Origin: an uncultured Pelagibacteraceae bacterium
GTDB lineage: Bacteria; Pseudomonadota; Alphaproteobacteria; Pelagibacterales; Pelagibacteraceae
DNA length: 44,832 nt
NCBI GenBank assembly: GCA_902525625.1
Contig: CABZHM010000011.1
Span: forward strand, 1-44,832
Reading direction: 5' to 3'
Part shown: piece by piece, positions 32,800-42,704 of the stretch
Layout: every line of letters starts with the position of its first letter
How positions within the stretch are numbered: the stretch's first letter is position 1
The notes under the pieces: generated by a model
Told to the model about the DNA's origin: nothing
The model's database searches: none
The model's input: the letters and a program-made list of their open reading frames with translations, nothing else
Made by a program: the position numbers and the translations under genes

Positions 32800-32946
32800 T
32801 CTCACCCCATCTGTATTTTTGCCTGAGAGTTTTGCTCCTTCGGCGGAAATCAATCTCTTTCCAGAGTGTTATGCTTTGATCGGTCCTTTTGCCTGAGAGT
32901 TTCCGGGGTGGTTGCTCCTTCGGCGCTAAAATAGTCTCTCCCGATA
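32800..32946 (-). promoter_or_regulatory. Tandem glycine riboswitch of glcB
   Basis: On the minus strand two aptamers follow each other. The first (about 32944 to 32883) has GGAGAG, GCCGAAGGAGCAA and ACTCTCAGGCAAAAGGAC; the second (about 32878 to 32802) has CTCTGGAAAGAG, GCCGAAGGAGCAA and ACTCTCAGGCAAAAATACAGA. They are separated by a short linker, as in known cooperative glycine switches. The second ends about 12 bases before the glcB ATG, and a GGTGAG stretch at its 3' edge could be the ribosome site, so control of translation start is plausible. No terminator stem with a T-tract is seen. Confidence 0.95.
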
Positions 32947-32955
32947 TTAAAACTT

Positions 32956-32972
32956 TATTCTTTAAAAGAATA
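32956..32972. repeat. Short inverted repeat upstream of the riboswitch
   Basis: TATTCTT-TAA-AAGAATA, 7 bp each arm, sits about 10 bases before the riboswitch 5' side, within the likely glcB promoter. It could be an operator or chance in AT-rich DNA. Confidence 0.4.
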
Positions 32973-33055
32973 CACTATTTAATAACAATTACATGTTTAA
33001 TTCAATATCATTTTATTGCCTTTTTTTGTTAATTAAGTATTCATAATAAAAAACA

Positions 33056-34147
33056 ATGAAAAACTACCTTAATTTTGAAAAAGAGATAAAAGAATTAGAT
33101 GAAGAGCTAGAAAAACTTAAAGACCCATATAATCAGAGTGGTATTTCTGAAGTAGACACTAAAAAAATTTCTAAAACTCAAGAGGAAATAAACGACAGAT
33201 TACAGTCAGTTTATTCTAATTTAGATCCCTGGCAAACAACTATGGTAGCGAGACATGAAGATAGACCTAAGTCAAAATTTTTTATTGATAATTTGTTTGA
33301 TGACTTTATTTCACTTTCTGGTGATAGGTATTATGGTGAAGATAAATCTGTTATTGCTGGTTTTGCGAAATTTCATAATCAATCTGTTTTAGTAATTGGT
33401 CAAGAGAAAGGGGAGGATTTAGACAGTAGGATAGAAAGAAATTTTGGCATGATGAGACCAGAAGGTTACAGGAAAACTATTCGATTAATGGAGCTTGCTG
33501 ATAGATTTGGTATACCAATAATTTCTTTTATTGATACCCCAGGAGCATATCCAGGTGTAGGTGCTGAAGAGCGGGGTCAAGCAGAGGCAATTGCTAGGTC
33601 TATAGAATGTTGTATGAAGTTAAAAGTTCCAACAATAGCAATCATTATTGGAGAAGGTGGTTCAGGCGGTGCTATCGCTTTAGCTTCATCAAACAAAGTT
33701 CTAATGCTTGAAAATGCAATTTATTCAGTTATTTCACCGGAAGGATGTGCAACAATTCTGTGGAGGGACCCAAAAAAAATGCTAGATGCTGCAAAAGCAA
33801 TGAAACTCTCTGCAAAGGATTTACTTCAACTAAATATAATTGATGAAATTATAGAGGAACCTGTAGGCGGTGCTCATAGGGATAAAGCGTTTATTTTAAA
33901 AAATGTAAGCAAGGTACTAACATCCAGTTTGAATACTTTTCACTCCATGTCTGCTGATGAAATTTATAATGATAGAAAAAATAAGTTTATTAAAATTGGA
34001 AGAAGTAAAGGATTTGTGACCAATACTGATGAATTGAGTAATTTAAATGTTTCTAAAGATCAAATTTATAGAATTTTAAAAGATAAAATAACTCTATATT
34101 CACTTTTAGGCTTTTTAATTTTAATTTCATTATTAATTATTTTATAG
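33056..34147 (+). CDS. accA: Acetyl-CoA carboxylase carboxyltransferase alpha, with hydrophobic tail
   Basis: Partner of AccD in malonyl-CoA formation. The 363-residue protein matches AccA from residue 1 to about 320: DPWQTTMVARHEDRP, the GDR segment, ERNFGMMRPEGYRKTIRLM, FIDTPGAYPGVGAEERGQ, IGEGGSGGAIAL and ISPEGCATILW. E. coli AccA ends at this point (319 residues). Here about 43 residues follow, ending in a run of hydrophobic residues (about 345-363, LYSLLGFLILISLLIIL) that would form a C-terminal membrane anchor. The last 6 bases overlap secA. Confidence 0.95.
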   Translation: MKNYLNFEKEIKELDEELEKLKDPYNQSGISEVDTKKISKTQEEINDRLQSVYSNLDPWQTTMVARHEDRPKSKFFIDNLFDDFISLSGDRYYGEDKSVIAGFAKFHNQSVLVIGQEKGEDLDSRIERNFGMMRPEGYRKTIRLMELADRFGIPIISFIDTPGAYPGVGAEERGQAEAIARSIECCMKLKVPTIAIIIGEGGSGGAIALASSNKVLMLENAIYSVISPEGCATILWRDPKKMLDAAKAMKLSAKDLLQLNIIDEIIEEPVGGAHRDKAFILKNVSKVLTSSLNTFHSMSADEIYNDRKNKFIKIGRSKGFVTNTDELSNLNVSKDQIYRILKDKITLYSLLGFLILISLLIIL

Positions 34148-36688
34148 ACTGCCGCAACATTTTTTGAATTTTTTTCCTGAGCCACAGGGACAAAGCTCAT
34201 TTCTTCTAACCTTTTTATTTATCTTATTTATAGAATTTTTTTCTCTCAGTTTTTCCTCTAATTCTTTATTTGATGTCTCAACAAATTTGAGATTCATTAG
34301 AACATTAATATAATCTTGCTTAAGTTTTTTTAGCAAGTTCTCAAATAATGTAAAAGCTTCTTTTTTGTACTCAATAAGAGGATCTCTTTGCCCATAAGAT
34401 CTTAATCCAATTACTTGTCTTAGTTGTTCCAAATATTGGATATGAGATTTCCAATTGATATCAATTGATTGTAAAAAAATTCTTTTTTCTATTTCTTTAG
34501 ACTGTTTTTCACCCAAGAGTTTTATTCTTTCATTTCTTTTATTTTCAAAATTCTCAGACAATAGCTTCATAAGATCATCATTTTTTTTTTTTAACAAATT
34601 TTCTAAATCTTTTTCATCAAAGTTTTTACCCAGGAGAGTTTTGATTTGATTTTCAAAATGTTGGCTTTTTGGATTTGAAAGTTTTTGGATTTTTAAATCT
34701 ATTATGTTTTTTTTTATTTCATCTAAAAAATTATTAGAATAATCAAAAATTTTATCACTGTTCATTGCCTCTTTTCTTTGTGAAAAAATTACTTGTCTTT
34801 GATCATTTAATACATTGTCGAACTTAATAAGAGTTTTTCTTATATCAAAGTTTCTAGCCTCCACTTTTTGTTGGGCTCTTTCCAAAGCTTTGTTGATCCA
34901 TGGATGATCAATACTTTCACCGTTTTTTAGTCCTAATTTTTCAAGCATTTTGTTCATTGAATCTGATCCAAATATCCGCATTAGGTCATCCTCCAAGCTA
35001 ACATAGAAAATTGAACTTCCCTCATCGCCTTGACGTCCAGCTCTTCCTCTAGCTTGGTTGTCAACTCTTCTTGACTCCATTCTTTCGGTGCCTATAACAA
35101 ACAAACCACCTAAAGATTTAATTTTTTCTTTTTCTTTAATAAGTTTCTCCTCATCAATAGTGCCTTTTTTTCCTCCAAGTTGAATATCTACTCCTCTTCC
35201 CGAAATACTTGTAGTTATGATTACTGATCCCTCTTTTCCTGCGTTAGCAATTATCTCAGCTTCATTTTCGTGATTTTTAGCATTTAGTAAAACATGTGGA
35301 ATTTTTTTCTGGTTTAGTAAATTTGAATAAACTTCTGATTTGTTTATGCTAGAAGTAAAAACTAAAAGGGGTTGTCCAGATTTGTTGCTGTTAACTATCT
35401 TATTTATTATAGCGGTATTTTTTTCTTGCTCTGTTTTGAAAATCTGATCATTAAAATCTTTTCTTATCATCTTTTTATTTGTTGGTATAACCACAACTTG
35501 TAAATTATAAATTTCAAAAAATTCCTCAGATTCTGTTACCGCAGTACCTGTGCATCCAGAAATTTTTTTATAAAGTTTAAAATAATTTTGATAAGTTATA
35601 GAGGCTAAAGTTTGATTTTCTGCTTGAATTTCAACCTTTTCTTTTGCTTCCAAAGCTTGATGAAGCCCATCGCTAAATCTTCTTCCCTCTAGTATTCTTC
35701 CTGTAAGTTCATCAATTATCTTTAACGAGTTATCTTTAACAATATAGTCTCTACCTTTTTCAAATAAATGATTTGCTCTCAAAGCTTGATTTACATGATG
35801 TACTAAATTCAAATTTTCTGCATCGTAAAAATTATTATTTTTTAATATACCTGTATCAGAAAAAATTTTTTCTACATTATTTATGCCCTTATTTGTTAAC
35901 AAAATATTTTTATCTTTTTCATCTATCTCATAATCTAACTTATCTAGTCTTTTTATTAATTTGTCCACAGCTAGATATTTGTCAGTTTTATCCTCAGCAG
36001 CACCTGAAATTATTAAAGGAGTTCTTGCCTCATCTATTAAACATGAGTCAATTTCATCAACTATTGAAAAAAAATGTTCTCTTTGAACCATTTCTTCATT
36101 GGTAAACTTCATATTGTCTCTAAGATAATCAAATCCTAACTCACTATTAGTCGCATAAGTGATGTCACAATTATAATTTTCTTTTCTTTCTTTGTCGTCT
36201 TGATTATTATTTATAAAACCCGCCGATAAGCCTAGAAAGTTATAAATTTTTCCCATTTCTAAGCAATCTCTTTTTGCCAAATAGTCATTAACAGTTACAA
36301 TGTGAACACCTTTTCCAAATAATGCATTTAAATATGCTGATAAAGCAATTGTTAAGGTTTTACCTTCACCAGTTTTCATTTCAGCGATTTTTGCCTCGTG
36401 TAAAACTATTCCACCTATAATCTGTACATCAAAATGTCTTTCATTTCTTGTTCTTCTTGATGCTTCCCTGACCAAAGCAAAAGCTTCCGGGAGTAATTTG
36501 TTAATATCAATCTCATTCTTTAATTTTTCTTTTAAATCCATCGTTTTGCGAGGAAAATCAGAATCTTCAATTTTTCTAGTACTTTCTTCTAAAGAATTTA
36601 TCTTTTGAACTATTTTTCCAATTCTATCTAGCTCTTTTTGGTTGTTCGATTTAATTAATTTTGAAATAAATTTTAATGGATTAAACAT
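34142..36688 (-). CDS. secA: Preprotein translocase ATPase SecA
   Basis: Motor of the Sec pathway, at the inner membrane. The 848-residue protein has Walker A MKTGEGKTL, VTVNDYLAKRD, the DEAD-like VDEIDSCLIDEARTPLIISG, GCTGTAVTE, TTSISGRGVDIQLGG, GTERMESRRVDNQARGRAGRQGD and, at the C-terminus, the SecB/lipid-binding zinc tail ELCPCGSGKKFKKCCG. No defect seen. It is divergent from argJ, a pairing found in other alphaproteobacteria. Confidence 0.97.
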   Translation of the reverse strand: MFNPLKFISKLIKSNNQKELDRIGKIVQKINSLEESTRKIEDSDFPRKTMDLKEKLKNEIDINKLLPEAFALVREASRRTRNERHFDVQIIGGIVLHEAKIAEMKTGEGKTLTIALSAYLNALFGKGVHIVTVNDYLAKRDCLEMGKIYNFLGLSAGFINNNQDDKERKENYNCDITYATNSELGFDYLRDNMKFTNEEMVQREHFFSIVDEIDSCLIDEARTPLIISGAAEDKTDKYLAVDKLIKRLDKLDYEIDEKDKNILLTNKGINNVEKIFSDTGILKNNNFYDAENLNLVHHVNQALRANHLFEKGRDYIVKDNSLKIIDELTGRILEGRRFSDGLHQALEAKEKVEIQAENQTLASITYQNYFKLYKKISGCTGTAVTESEEFFEIYNLQVVVIPTNKKMIRKDFNDQIFKTEQEKNTAIINKIVNSNKSGQPLLVFTSSINKSEVYSNLLNQKKIPHVLLNAKNHENEAEIIANAGKEGSVIITTSISGRGVDIQLGGKKGTIDEEKLIKEKEKIKSLGGLFVIGTERMESRRVDNQARGRAGRQGDEGSSIFYVSLEDDLMRIFGSDSMNKMLEKLGLKNGESIDHPWINKALERAQQKVEARNFDIRKTLIKFDNVLNDQRQVIFSQRKEAMNSDKIFDYSNNFLDEIKKNIIDLKIQKLSNPKSQHFENQIKTLLGKNFDEKDLENLLKKKNDDLMKLLSENFENKRNERIKLLGEKQSKEIEKRIFLQSIDINWKSHIQYLEQLRQVIGLRSYGQRDPLIEYKKEAFTLFENLLKKLKQDYINVLMNLKFVETSNKELEEKLREKNSINKINKKVRRNELCPCGSGKKFKKCCGSL

Positions 36689-36754
36689 TGGTTTTTTGAT
36701 TTATTATTTACTTATATCCTTTAATATAATTAATAAATAAATATTTTAAATACT

Positions 36755-38056
36755 ATGGGTATAAATTTATCTAATTTTTTACTATCAAAATCAAAAAACA
36801 AGAGAATGTTGGAATATCAAGATTTGGATCATATTGATGGTGTTTCTATTTCAACTGTATGTGCACACCTTTATAAAAATGCAAGAGATGATTTAGTAAT
36901 GTTTTACTTCAGAGATGGAGCAAATTATGCATCAGTTTACACACAGTCAAAAATAATTTCTGAAAATATTAAGTGGAATTTAAATCAAAAATCTAAGAAA
37001 ATATTTTCTCTTATGGTAAATTCTAGAAATGCAAACTGCTTTACAGGTAAACAAGGATATAAGAGTCTAGAAAAAATAGCTGAGCAAGTCTCTCAAGAAT
37101 TAACAAATAAACAAAAAATTGATGAGAACACCCCAAAAAAAATTAAATCTAAAGAAATAATGTTCGGCTGCACCGGCACAATTGGAGAAATATTTCCAGA
37201 GGAAAAAATCAAAAATAAGATTACAGAGCTCGTAAAAAATATCAAATATACACAAAATAAATATATATGGATGAAAGCTGCCTTAGCAATAATGACAACC
37301 GATACTCAACCTAAAATGGCAATGGAAGATTGTAAAATTGGAGGATGCTCTGTTAAAATATTTGGATTAGCAAAAGGCTCAGGCATGATACAGCCTAATA
37401 TGGCAACAACGTTAGGGTATATATTTACTGATGCTGATATACCAAATGAAATTTTAAAAAAACTACTTAGAAAAAATATTTCTACAACTTTTAATGCAAT
37501 AAGTTGTGATGGAGATACGAGTACAAATGATATGGTTTGCATTTTTTCTACTGGTAAAGCTAGGCATTCTAAAATTAAAAATTTTAATGAAAAAAAAATT
37601 AGAGATTTTGAGGAGGCTTTAAGAAAAGTTCTTTTAAATTTAGCAAAAAGGGTAGTTTCTGATGGCGAGGGAGCCTCAAAATTTATCACTATAAACGTTG
37701 AAAATTGCAAAAATGAAGTTGAAGCAAAAAAAATAGGTTTTTCAGTGGCGAATTCTCCTCTTGTAAAAACTGCTATAGCAGGAGAAGATCCGAATTGGGG
37801 AAGGATTATTATGGCCATAGGAAAATCAAATGTATTAATAAATTTAGAAAAATTATCTTTAAAATTTGGTGAATTATCAATTATCAATAATGGAAAATTG
37901 AATACCAGTTATAATGAGACTGATATTGCAAATTATATGAAAAAAGACAATATTGAGATTAATATAAATATCTTTAAGGGCTCAAAAAAATTTACTACCT
38001 ATACCATGGATCTTACAAAAAAATATATTGAGATCAACTCAGATTATAGAAGTTAA
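36755..38056 (+). CDS. argJ: Ornithine acetyltransferase
   Basis: Moves the acetyl group from N-acetylornithine to glutamate, recycling acetyl in arginine synthesis. The 433-residue precursor cleaves itself before a Thr; the cleavage block is seen as KGSGMIQPNMATTLGYIFTDA at about residues 207-227. Also present are NSRNANCFTG, FGCTGTIGE and the late AGEDPNWGRIIMAIG. ATG at 36755. Its presence implies that the ArgF above uses free ornithine. Confidence 0.94.
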   Translation: MGINLSNFLLSKSKNKRMLEYQDLDHIDGVSISTVCAHLYKNARDDLVMFYFRDGANYASVYTQSKIISENIKWNLNQKSKKIFSLMVNSRNANCFTGKQGYKSLEKIAEQVSQELTNKQKIDENTPKKIKSKEIMFGCTGTIGEIFPEEKIKNKITELVKNIKYTQNKYIWMKAALAIMTTDTQPKMAMEDCKIGGCSVKIFGLAKGSGMIQPNMATTLGYIFTDADIPNEILKKLLRKNISTTFNAISCDGDTSTNDMVCIFSTGKARHSKIKNFNEKKIRDFEEALRKVLLNLAKRVVSDGEGASKFITINVENCKNEVEAKKIGFSVANSPLVKTAIAGEDPNWGRIIMAIGKSNVLINLEKLSLKFGELSIINNGKLNTSYNETDIANYMKKDNIEININIFKGSKKFTTYTMDLTKKYIEINSDYRS

Positions 38057-38095
38057 ATCAGTTGAATTATGTAAAAGAGTAATTAATTAAATATT

Positions 38096-38524
38096 ATGAT
38101 CAAATATAAACTTTGTTGCAAAAAGTGTAAATTATTATTTGATAGTTGGTTTGCTTCCTCTTTAGAATACGAAAAATTGAAAAAAAAAAATTTCTTAAAT
38201 TGCCACAATTGTGGGTCAGAAAAAGTCGAAAAAACTCTTATGGCACCTAAGTTACTTAATAAGTCGTGGCAAAGAGATATGAAGAAAAGAAATTACAGAT
38301 ATAAAAAAATTGATGAAAAAATTATCGAATATCAAAAATTTATTAAAGAAAATTTTGAATATGTTGGTGAAAATTTTGCTTATGAGGCAAGATCTATCCA
38401 TTATAAAAATAAAAAAAAAGATAAAGGGATATACGGTATCGTCTCAAAAGAAGAGCTTAAAGATTTAAGCGACGAGGGAATTGAGACTGAATTAATACCA
38501 TGGTTAGAAGATAAAAAAAATTAG
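38096..38524 (+). CDS. DUF1178 family protein
   Basis: A 142-residue protein of unknown function found widely in alphaproteobacteria. Two cysteine pairs, CKKC (residues 9-12 region) and CHNC (36-39 region), form a rubredoxin-like zinc ribbon, followed by the typical EKTLMAPKL and a C-terminal GIVSKEELKDLSDEGIE.TELIPW segment. It follows argJ by 39 bases and overlaps the convergent ubiG by 4 bases. Confidence 0.9.
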   Translation: MIKYKLCCKKCKLLFDSWFASSLEYEKLKKKNFLNCHNCGSEKVEKTLMAPKLLNKSWQRDMKKRNYRYKKIDEKIIEYQKFIKENFEYVGENFAYEARSIHYKNKKKDKGIYGIVSKEELKDLSDEGIETELIPWLEDKKN

Positions 38525-39252
38525 CTTTTGATGAATTTAGCAATATAATTTACAGATGTATCGGAACTAAATTTCCAATCATTAGTTAGCAAATCAAATT
38601 TTACCCCCTTCAAATCACTTAATTTGAGATTAAATTTATTTGAAAAATTAATTAACTCTTCTGGTTTTATAAATTTTTCCCATTCGTGAGTTCCTATGGG
38701 AAGCCATTTTAAAATGTATTCAGCACCAATAATTGCAAATAGGTATGATTTTAATGTTTTATTTAATGTAGCCACGAACATTATCCCATCTTTTTTTAAT
38801 AGTTTTGAGCAAGATTTTAAAAAAAAATCTACATCGCCCACATGTTCAATGATCTCCATATTTAATATGACATCAAATTCTTTTTTTATTTCAAACTTCT
38901 CGGGAGATGAACAAAAATATTTAATATCTAGATTACTTTTTTTTGCGTGAAGCTTTGCAATTTTGATATTTTTATCTGATGCATCAATCCCAAAAACTTC
39001 AGCTCCAAGTCTTGACATAGGTTCGGACAATAATCCCCCGCCACAGCCTACATCCAAAATTCTAATTTCTGATAAAGGATTATCTTTTTTGTCCTTAAGA
39101 TTAAAAGAATTTATAATATTTTCCTTTATGTAAGAAATTCTAATTGGATTAAATTTATGCAAAGGTTTGAATTTACCATTAGGATCCCACCATTCCTCGG
39201 CAATTTTAGAAAATTTTTCTATTTCTTTTTTATTTATTGTGTTAGTTTTCAT
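38521..39252 (-). CDS. ubiG: Ubiquinone O-methyltransferase
   Basis: SAM-dependent enzyme for both O-methylations in ubiquinone synthesis. The 243-residue protein begins with the family FSKIAEEWWDPNGKFKPLHKFNPIR, then SAM motif I ILDVGCGGGLLSEPMSRLGA, and IIEHVGDVDFF. ATG at 39252; divergent from lysC over about 60 bases. Confidence 0.95.
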   Translation of the reverse strand: MKTNTINKKEIEKFSKIAEEWWDPNGKFKPLHKFNPIRISYIKENIINSFNLKDKKDNPLSEIRILDVGCGGGLLSEPMSRLGAEVFGIDASDKNIKIAKLHAKKSNLDIKYFCSSPEKFEIKKEFDVILNMEIIEHVGDVDFFLKSCSKLLKKDGIMFVATLNKTLKSYLFAIIGAEYILKWLPIGTHEWEKFIKPEELINFSNKFNLKLSDLKGVKFDLLTNDWKFSSDTSVNYIAKFIKS

Positions 39253-39313
39253 ATTTATTAAACTTTATATACAAGATGTATTTAATCAATATTTTTATTT
39301 AAAATTTTAATTC

Positions 39314-40528
39314 ATGAAAATTGTAGTTTTAAAATTTGGGGGAACTTCCGTTGGTAGCATTGATAGAATTAAAAATGTTGTGAAAATAATTCACTCTTAT
39401 TATAAAAAAAGATTTAAACCTATCGTCGTATCTTCCGCAATGAGTGGAGTTACTAACGAATTATTAAAAAAATCTAAAGAGATAAGTAGTAACTTTTCAC
39501 CCCAAGAGTATGATGTTCTTTTGTCATCAGGTGAACAGGTGTCTTGTTCTTTAATAGCAGCAAGATTAAATCATATTGGCCTTAAATCTCGTTCTTGGTT
39601 ATCTTGGCAGGTACCAATTATTACTAGTGGCCAACATAAAAACGCGAAAATTGTTTCAATTTATAAAAATAGAATTATCAAATATTTAAAAAAAGGTGGA
39701 ATACCTATTATCACTGGTTTTCAAGGAGTAGATTTAAATGATAGAGTAACAACAATTGGCAGAGGCGGTTCAGACTCAAGTGCTATTATGTTAGCAAAAT
39801 TTTTTGGAGCAAAAAAATGCATAATATACACAGATGTTGAAGGTGTTTATACAACTGATCCAAATAAACTTAAAAATGCAAAAAAAATAAAAGTTATTTC
39901 TTATGAAGAAATGCTAGAGATGGCATCTCTAGGAGCAAAGGTAATGCAACCGATTTCAATTCAAGATGCACGTTTAAATAGAATTAATATTGAGGTAAAG
40001 TCTTCTTTTAAAAAAAAATCTGGAACATTAATTACAAAAAGAAAAAACATACTAAACAATAAAATAATTGCTGGAATTTCATCGACTCAGAATGATGCAA
40101 AAGTAACCTTGATTGGTGTTAAAGATAAGCCAGGCGTAGCTGCAATGATTTTTAAACCCTTGTCGAAGAATTTAGTAAATGTTGATATGGTTGTTCAAAA
40201 TATTTCTGCTAACGGAAAAGAAACAGATTTGACATTTACAATTAAAACAGAAGATCTGAATAAAACAAAAAAGATAATTAATGCAAACAAATTTGTTAAA
40301 TTCAGAAAGATATTATTAAAAAAAGATGTTTCTAAAGTTTCGATTATTGGTGTTGGCATGATTAGTACTCCCGGTGTAACTTTTAGAATGTTCCAAGCTC
40401 TTGCAAAAAAAAATATTAATATACAAGTAATCTCAACGTCTGAGATTAAAATCTCAGTCTTGATTGACAAAAAAAATATAAAAAAAGCTTTACTTGCTTT
40501 ACATAAAGAATTTCAACTAGAAGATTAA
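39314..40528 (+). CDS. lysC: Aspartate kinase
   Basis: First step to lysine, threonine and methionine. The 404-residue protein has VLKFGGTSVGS, the ATP/aspartate site TTIGRGGSDSSAI and YTDVEGVYTTDP, and two ACT domains from about residue 265 (VTLIGVKDKPGVAAMIF; VSIIGVGMISTPGVTFRMF) that allow feedback by lysine and/or threonine. It leads the run lysC-ispG-prfA-prmC-DUF4167, all with gaps of 1-4 bases. Confidence 0.96.
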   Translation: MKIVVLKFGGTSVGSIDRIKNVVKIIHSYYKKRFKPIVVSSAMSGVTNELLKKSKEISSNFSPQEYDVLLSSGEQVSCSLIAARLNHIGLKSRSWLSWQVPIITSGQHKNAKIVSIYKNRIIKYLKKGGIPIITGFQGVDLNDRVTTIGRGGSDSSAIMLAKFFGAKKCIIYTDVEGVYTTDPNKLKNAKKIKVISYEEMLEMASLGAKVMQPISIQDARLNRINIEVKSSFKKKSGTLITKRKNILNNKIIAGISSTQNDAKVTLIGVKDKPGVAAMIFKPLSKNLVNVDMVVQNISANGKETDLTFTIKTEDLNKTKKIINANKFVKFRKILLKKDVSKVSIIGVGMISTPGVTFRMFQALAKKNINIQVISTSEIKISVLIDKKNIKKALLALHKEFQLED

Positions 40529-40531
40529 ATA

Positions 40532-41629
40532 ATGAGTATTAGACCATTTAGAGACATTAAAAGAAAAAAAACTAAAGAAATTAATGTTGGTAAAGTAAAA
40601 GTTGGTGGGAATAATCCTATAACAGTTCAATCAATGACAAATACACTTACTACGGATATAAAATCTACAATTAATCAAATTAATGAAATTCATAATGAAG
40701 GTGCTGATATAGTTAGAGTATCTTGTCCTGATGAGCCATCAACAAAAGCATTAAAAGAGATAGTGAAAAATGTTGATGTTCCTATAGTTGCAGATATTCA
40801 TTTTCACTTTAAGAGAGCAATAGAGGCAGCTAAAAATGGTGCTAACTGTTTAAGAATAAATCCTGGGAACATAGGTAACATAAGTAAAATTAAAGAGGTC
40901 ATTAAAGCAGCCAAAGATAACAATTGCTCTATAAGAATAGGTGTTAACGCTGGATCATTGGAAAAAGATATTCTGGAAAAATTTAGGGAACCTTGTCCAG
41001 AGGCCTTAGTTGAAAGTGCTTTAAGAAATATAAAGATTTTAGAGGACGAAAATTTTGAAAATTTAAAAATTAGTGTAAAATCTTCAGATGTATTTTTATC
41101 AATAGAGGCTTACCGTCAACTTTCAAAAAAGATTCGTTACCCGCTTCATTTAGGAATTACTGAGGCAGGAGGCTTTGTGTCTGGAAGCATTAAGTCCTCA
41201 ATTGGTTTAGGTGCTTTACTGTTGGACGGTATAGGTGATACGATAAGAATTTCTTTATCAGATGATCCAATAAGGGAAGTTCAAGTTGGAAATGAGATCC
41301 TTAAGTCATTAAATTTAAGAGAGAGAGGTGTAAGAATTATTTCGTGTCCCTCTTGCGCTAGACAAGGATTTCAAGTTATAGAAACTGTGAAAGTTTTAGA
41401 AAAAAAACTTTCACATATAAAAGAACCTGTAACCTTATCAATAATAGGTTGTGTCGTTAACGGTCCAGGGGAGGCAGCAACGACTGATATAGGGATAACA
41501 GGAGGCAAAAAAGGAAGTAACATGCTTTATTTGTCGGGAGTTCAATCAGAGAAAGTTTTAACAGATGATATGATCGAAAGAGTTGTTTTAGAAGTTGAAA
41601 AGAAAGCTTCAGAACTAGAAAATAGTTAA
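40532..41629 (+). CDS. ispG: 4-hydroxy-3-methylbut-2-enyl diphosphate synthase
   Basis: Iron-sulfur enzyme of the MEP isoprenoid pathway. The 365-residue protein shows [14 protein letters not shown] at the N-terminus, [21 protein letters not shown], and the three cluster cysteines in [11 protein letters not shown] (C-x2-C) and [12 protein letters not shown]. It lies 3 bases after lysC and 1 base before prfA. Confidence 0.96.
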   Translation: MSIRPFRDIKRKKTKEINVGKVKVGGNNPITVQSMTNTLTTDIKSTINQINEIHNEGADIVRVSCPDEPSTKALKEIVKNVDVPIVADIHFHFKRAIEAAKNGANCLRINPGNIGNISKIKEVIKAAKDNNCSIRIGVNAGSLEKDILEKFREPCPEALVESALRNIKILEDENFENLKISVKSSDVFLSIEAYRQLSKKIRYPLHLGITEAGGFVSGSIKSSIGLGALLLDGIGDTIRISLSDDPIREVQVGNEILKSLNLRERGVRIISCPSCARQGFQVIETVKVLEKKLSHIKEPVTLSIIGCVVNGPGEAATTDIGITGGKKGSNMLYLSGVQSEKVLTDDMIERVVLEVEKKASELENS

Positions 41630-41630
41630 T

Positions 41631-42701
41631 ATGATACCTTTAAAAACGATCGAAGATTTGATTGCTAAACATTCAGACTTAGAGAGAGATTTATCATCGG
41701 GAAAAATAGATAAAAAATTTTTTGCTGAAAAATCAAAAGAATACTCAGATTTAAATGAAATAATAAGTGATGCAAAAAAATACATTTCTTTTGAAAAAGA
41801 TAAACTTGAGTTAGAGAAAATTTTAGTTGAGCAAAATAACGATAAAGAACTGTTAAGAATGGCAGAAATTGAACTTAAAGAATTAGAGACACTACACAAA
41901 AAAAATGAAAAAAAATTAAAATTGTTTCTACTGCCTAAAGATGAAGCAGATAAAAAAAATGCGATAATTGAAATTAGAGCAGGTACAGGAGGTCTTGAAG
42001 CAAGTTTGTTCGCCTCTGATCTTTTTAAGATGTATGAAAAAGTTAGTAATAAAAAAAAATGGTTTTTAGAAGTTATATCTATTTCAAAAAGTGATGCCGG
42101 AGGTTTAAAAGAAGTAATCGCTTCTGTGAAAGGTACCAATATTTATTCTACTTTAAAATATGAAAGTGGTGTTCATAGGGTACAAAGAGTTCCGGATACA
42201 GAAACTCAAGGTAGAGTGCATACATCTGCTGCGACTGTTGCAGTAATGCCAGAAGTTGAGGAAGTTGATTTAAAAATAAATGACTCAGATTTACGCATTG
42301 ATGTTTTTAGAGCTGGCGGGCCTGGCGGGCAGTCTGTTAATACAACTGATAGTGCTGTGAGAATTACACATGTTCCAAGTGGAATTTCTGTTTCTCAACA
42401 AGATGAAAAATCACAACACAAGAATAAGGCCAAGGGTTTAAAAATTTTAAGAGCCAGACTTTATGAATTAGAAAGATCTAGAATTGATCAAGAAAGATCA
42501 AAAGATAGAAAAAGTAAAATTGGAACAGGTGACAGATCAGAAAGAATAAGAACTTATAATTATCCTCAAGGCAGAGTAACAGATCATAGGATAAGTTTAA
42601 CACTTCATAAACTTGAGGAGTTTTTAGAAGGTGAAGCATTTGATGAGATGATAGAGTCTTTATCACTTAAAGCACAAGAAGAAAGTCTAAGTAATCTTTA
42701 A
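41631..42701 (+). CDS. prfA: Peptide chain release factor 1
   Basis: Releases peptides at UAA and UAG. The 356-residue protein has the GGQ loop in [18 protein letters not shown] and the PxT stop-codon reader as P-D-T in [20 protein letters not shown] at 41631. The next gene, prmC, methylates the GGQ glutamine, and the gap between them is 3 bases. Confidence 0.96.
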   Translation: MIPLKTIEDLIAKHSDLERDLSSGKIDKKFFAEKSKEYSDLNEIISDAKKYISFEKDKLELEKILVEQNNDKELLRMAEIELKELETLHKKNEKKLKLFLLPKDEADKKNAIIEIRAGTGGLEASLFASDLFKMYEKVSNKKKWFLEVISISKSDAGGLKEVIASVKGTNIYSTLKYESGVHRVQRVPDTETQGRVHTSAATVAVMPEVEEVDLKINDSDLRIDVFRAGGPGGQSVNTTDSAVRITHVPSGISVSQQDEKSQHKNKAKGLKILRARLYELERSRIDQERSKDRKSKIGTGDRSERIRTYNYPQGRVTDHRISLTLHKLEEFLEGEAFDEMIESLSLKAQEESLSNL

Positions 42702-42704
42702 TTA

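Noticed and set aside
37306..37887. 193-codon minus-strand ORF opposite argJ
   Set aside because: Shadow frame of a clear argJ gene; composition typical of antisense to AT-rich coding DNA.
41615..42139. 174-codon minus-strand ORF opposite prfA
   Set aside because: It mirrors the coding pattern of prfA, has low-complexity Ser/Phe/Leu content and no recognisable motif.
41631..42701. Unusual stop-codon reader in RF1 (PDT)
   Set aside because: PDT fits the PxT pattern of RF1, and TGA stops are used by several genes here, so there is no sign of code change.
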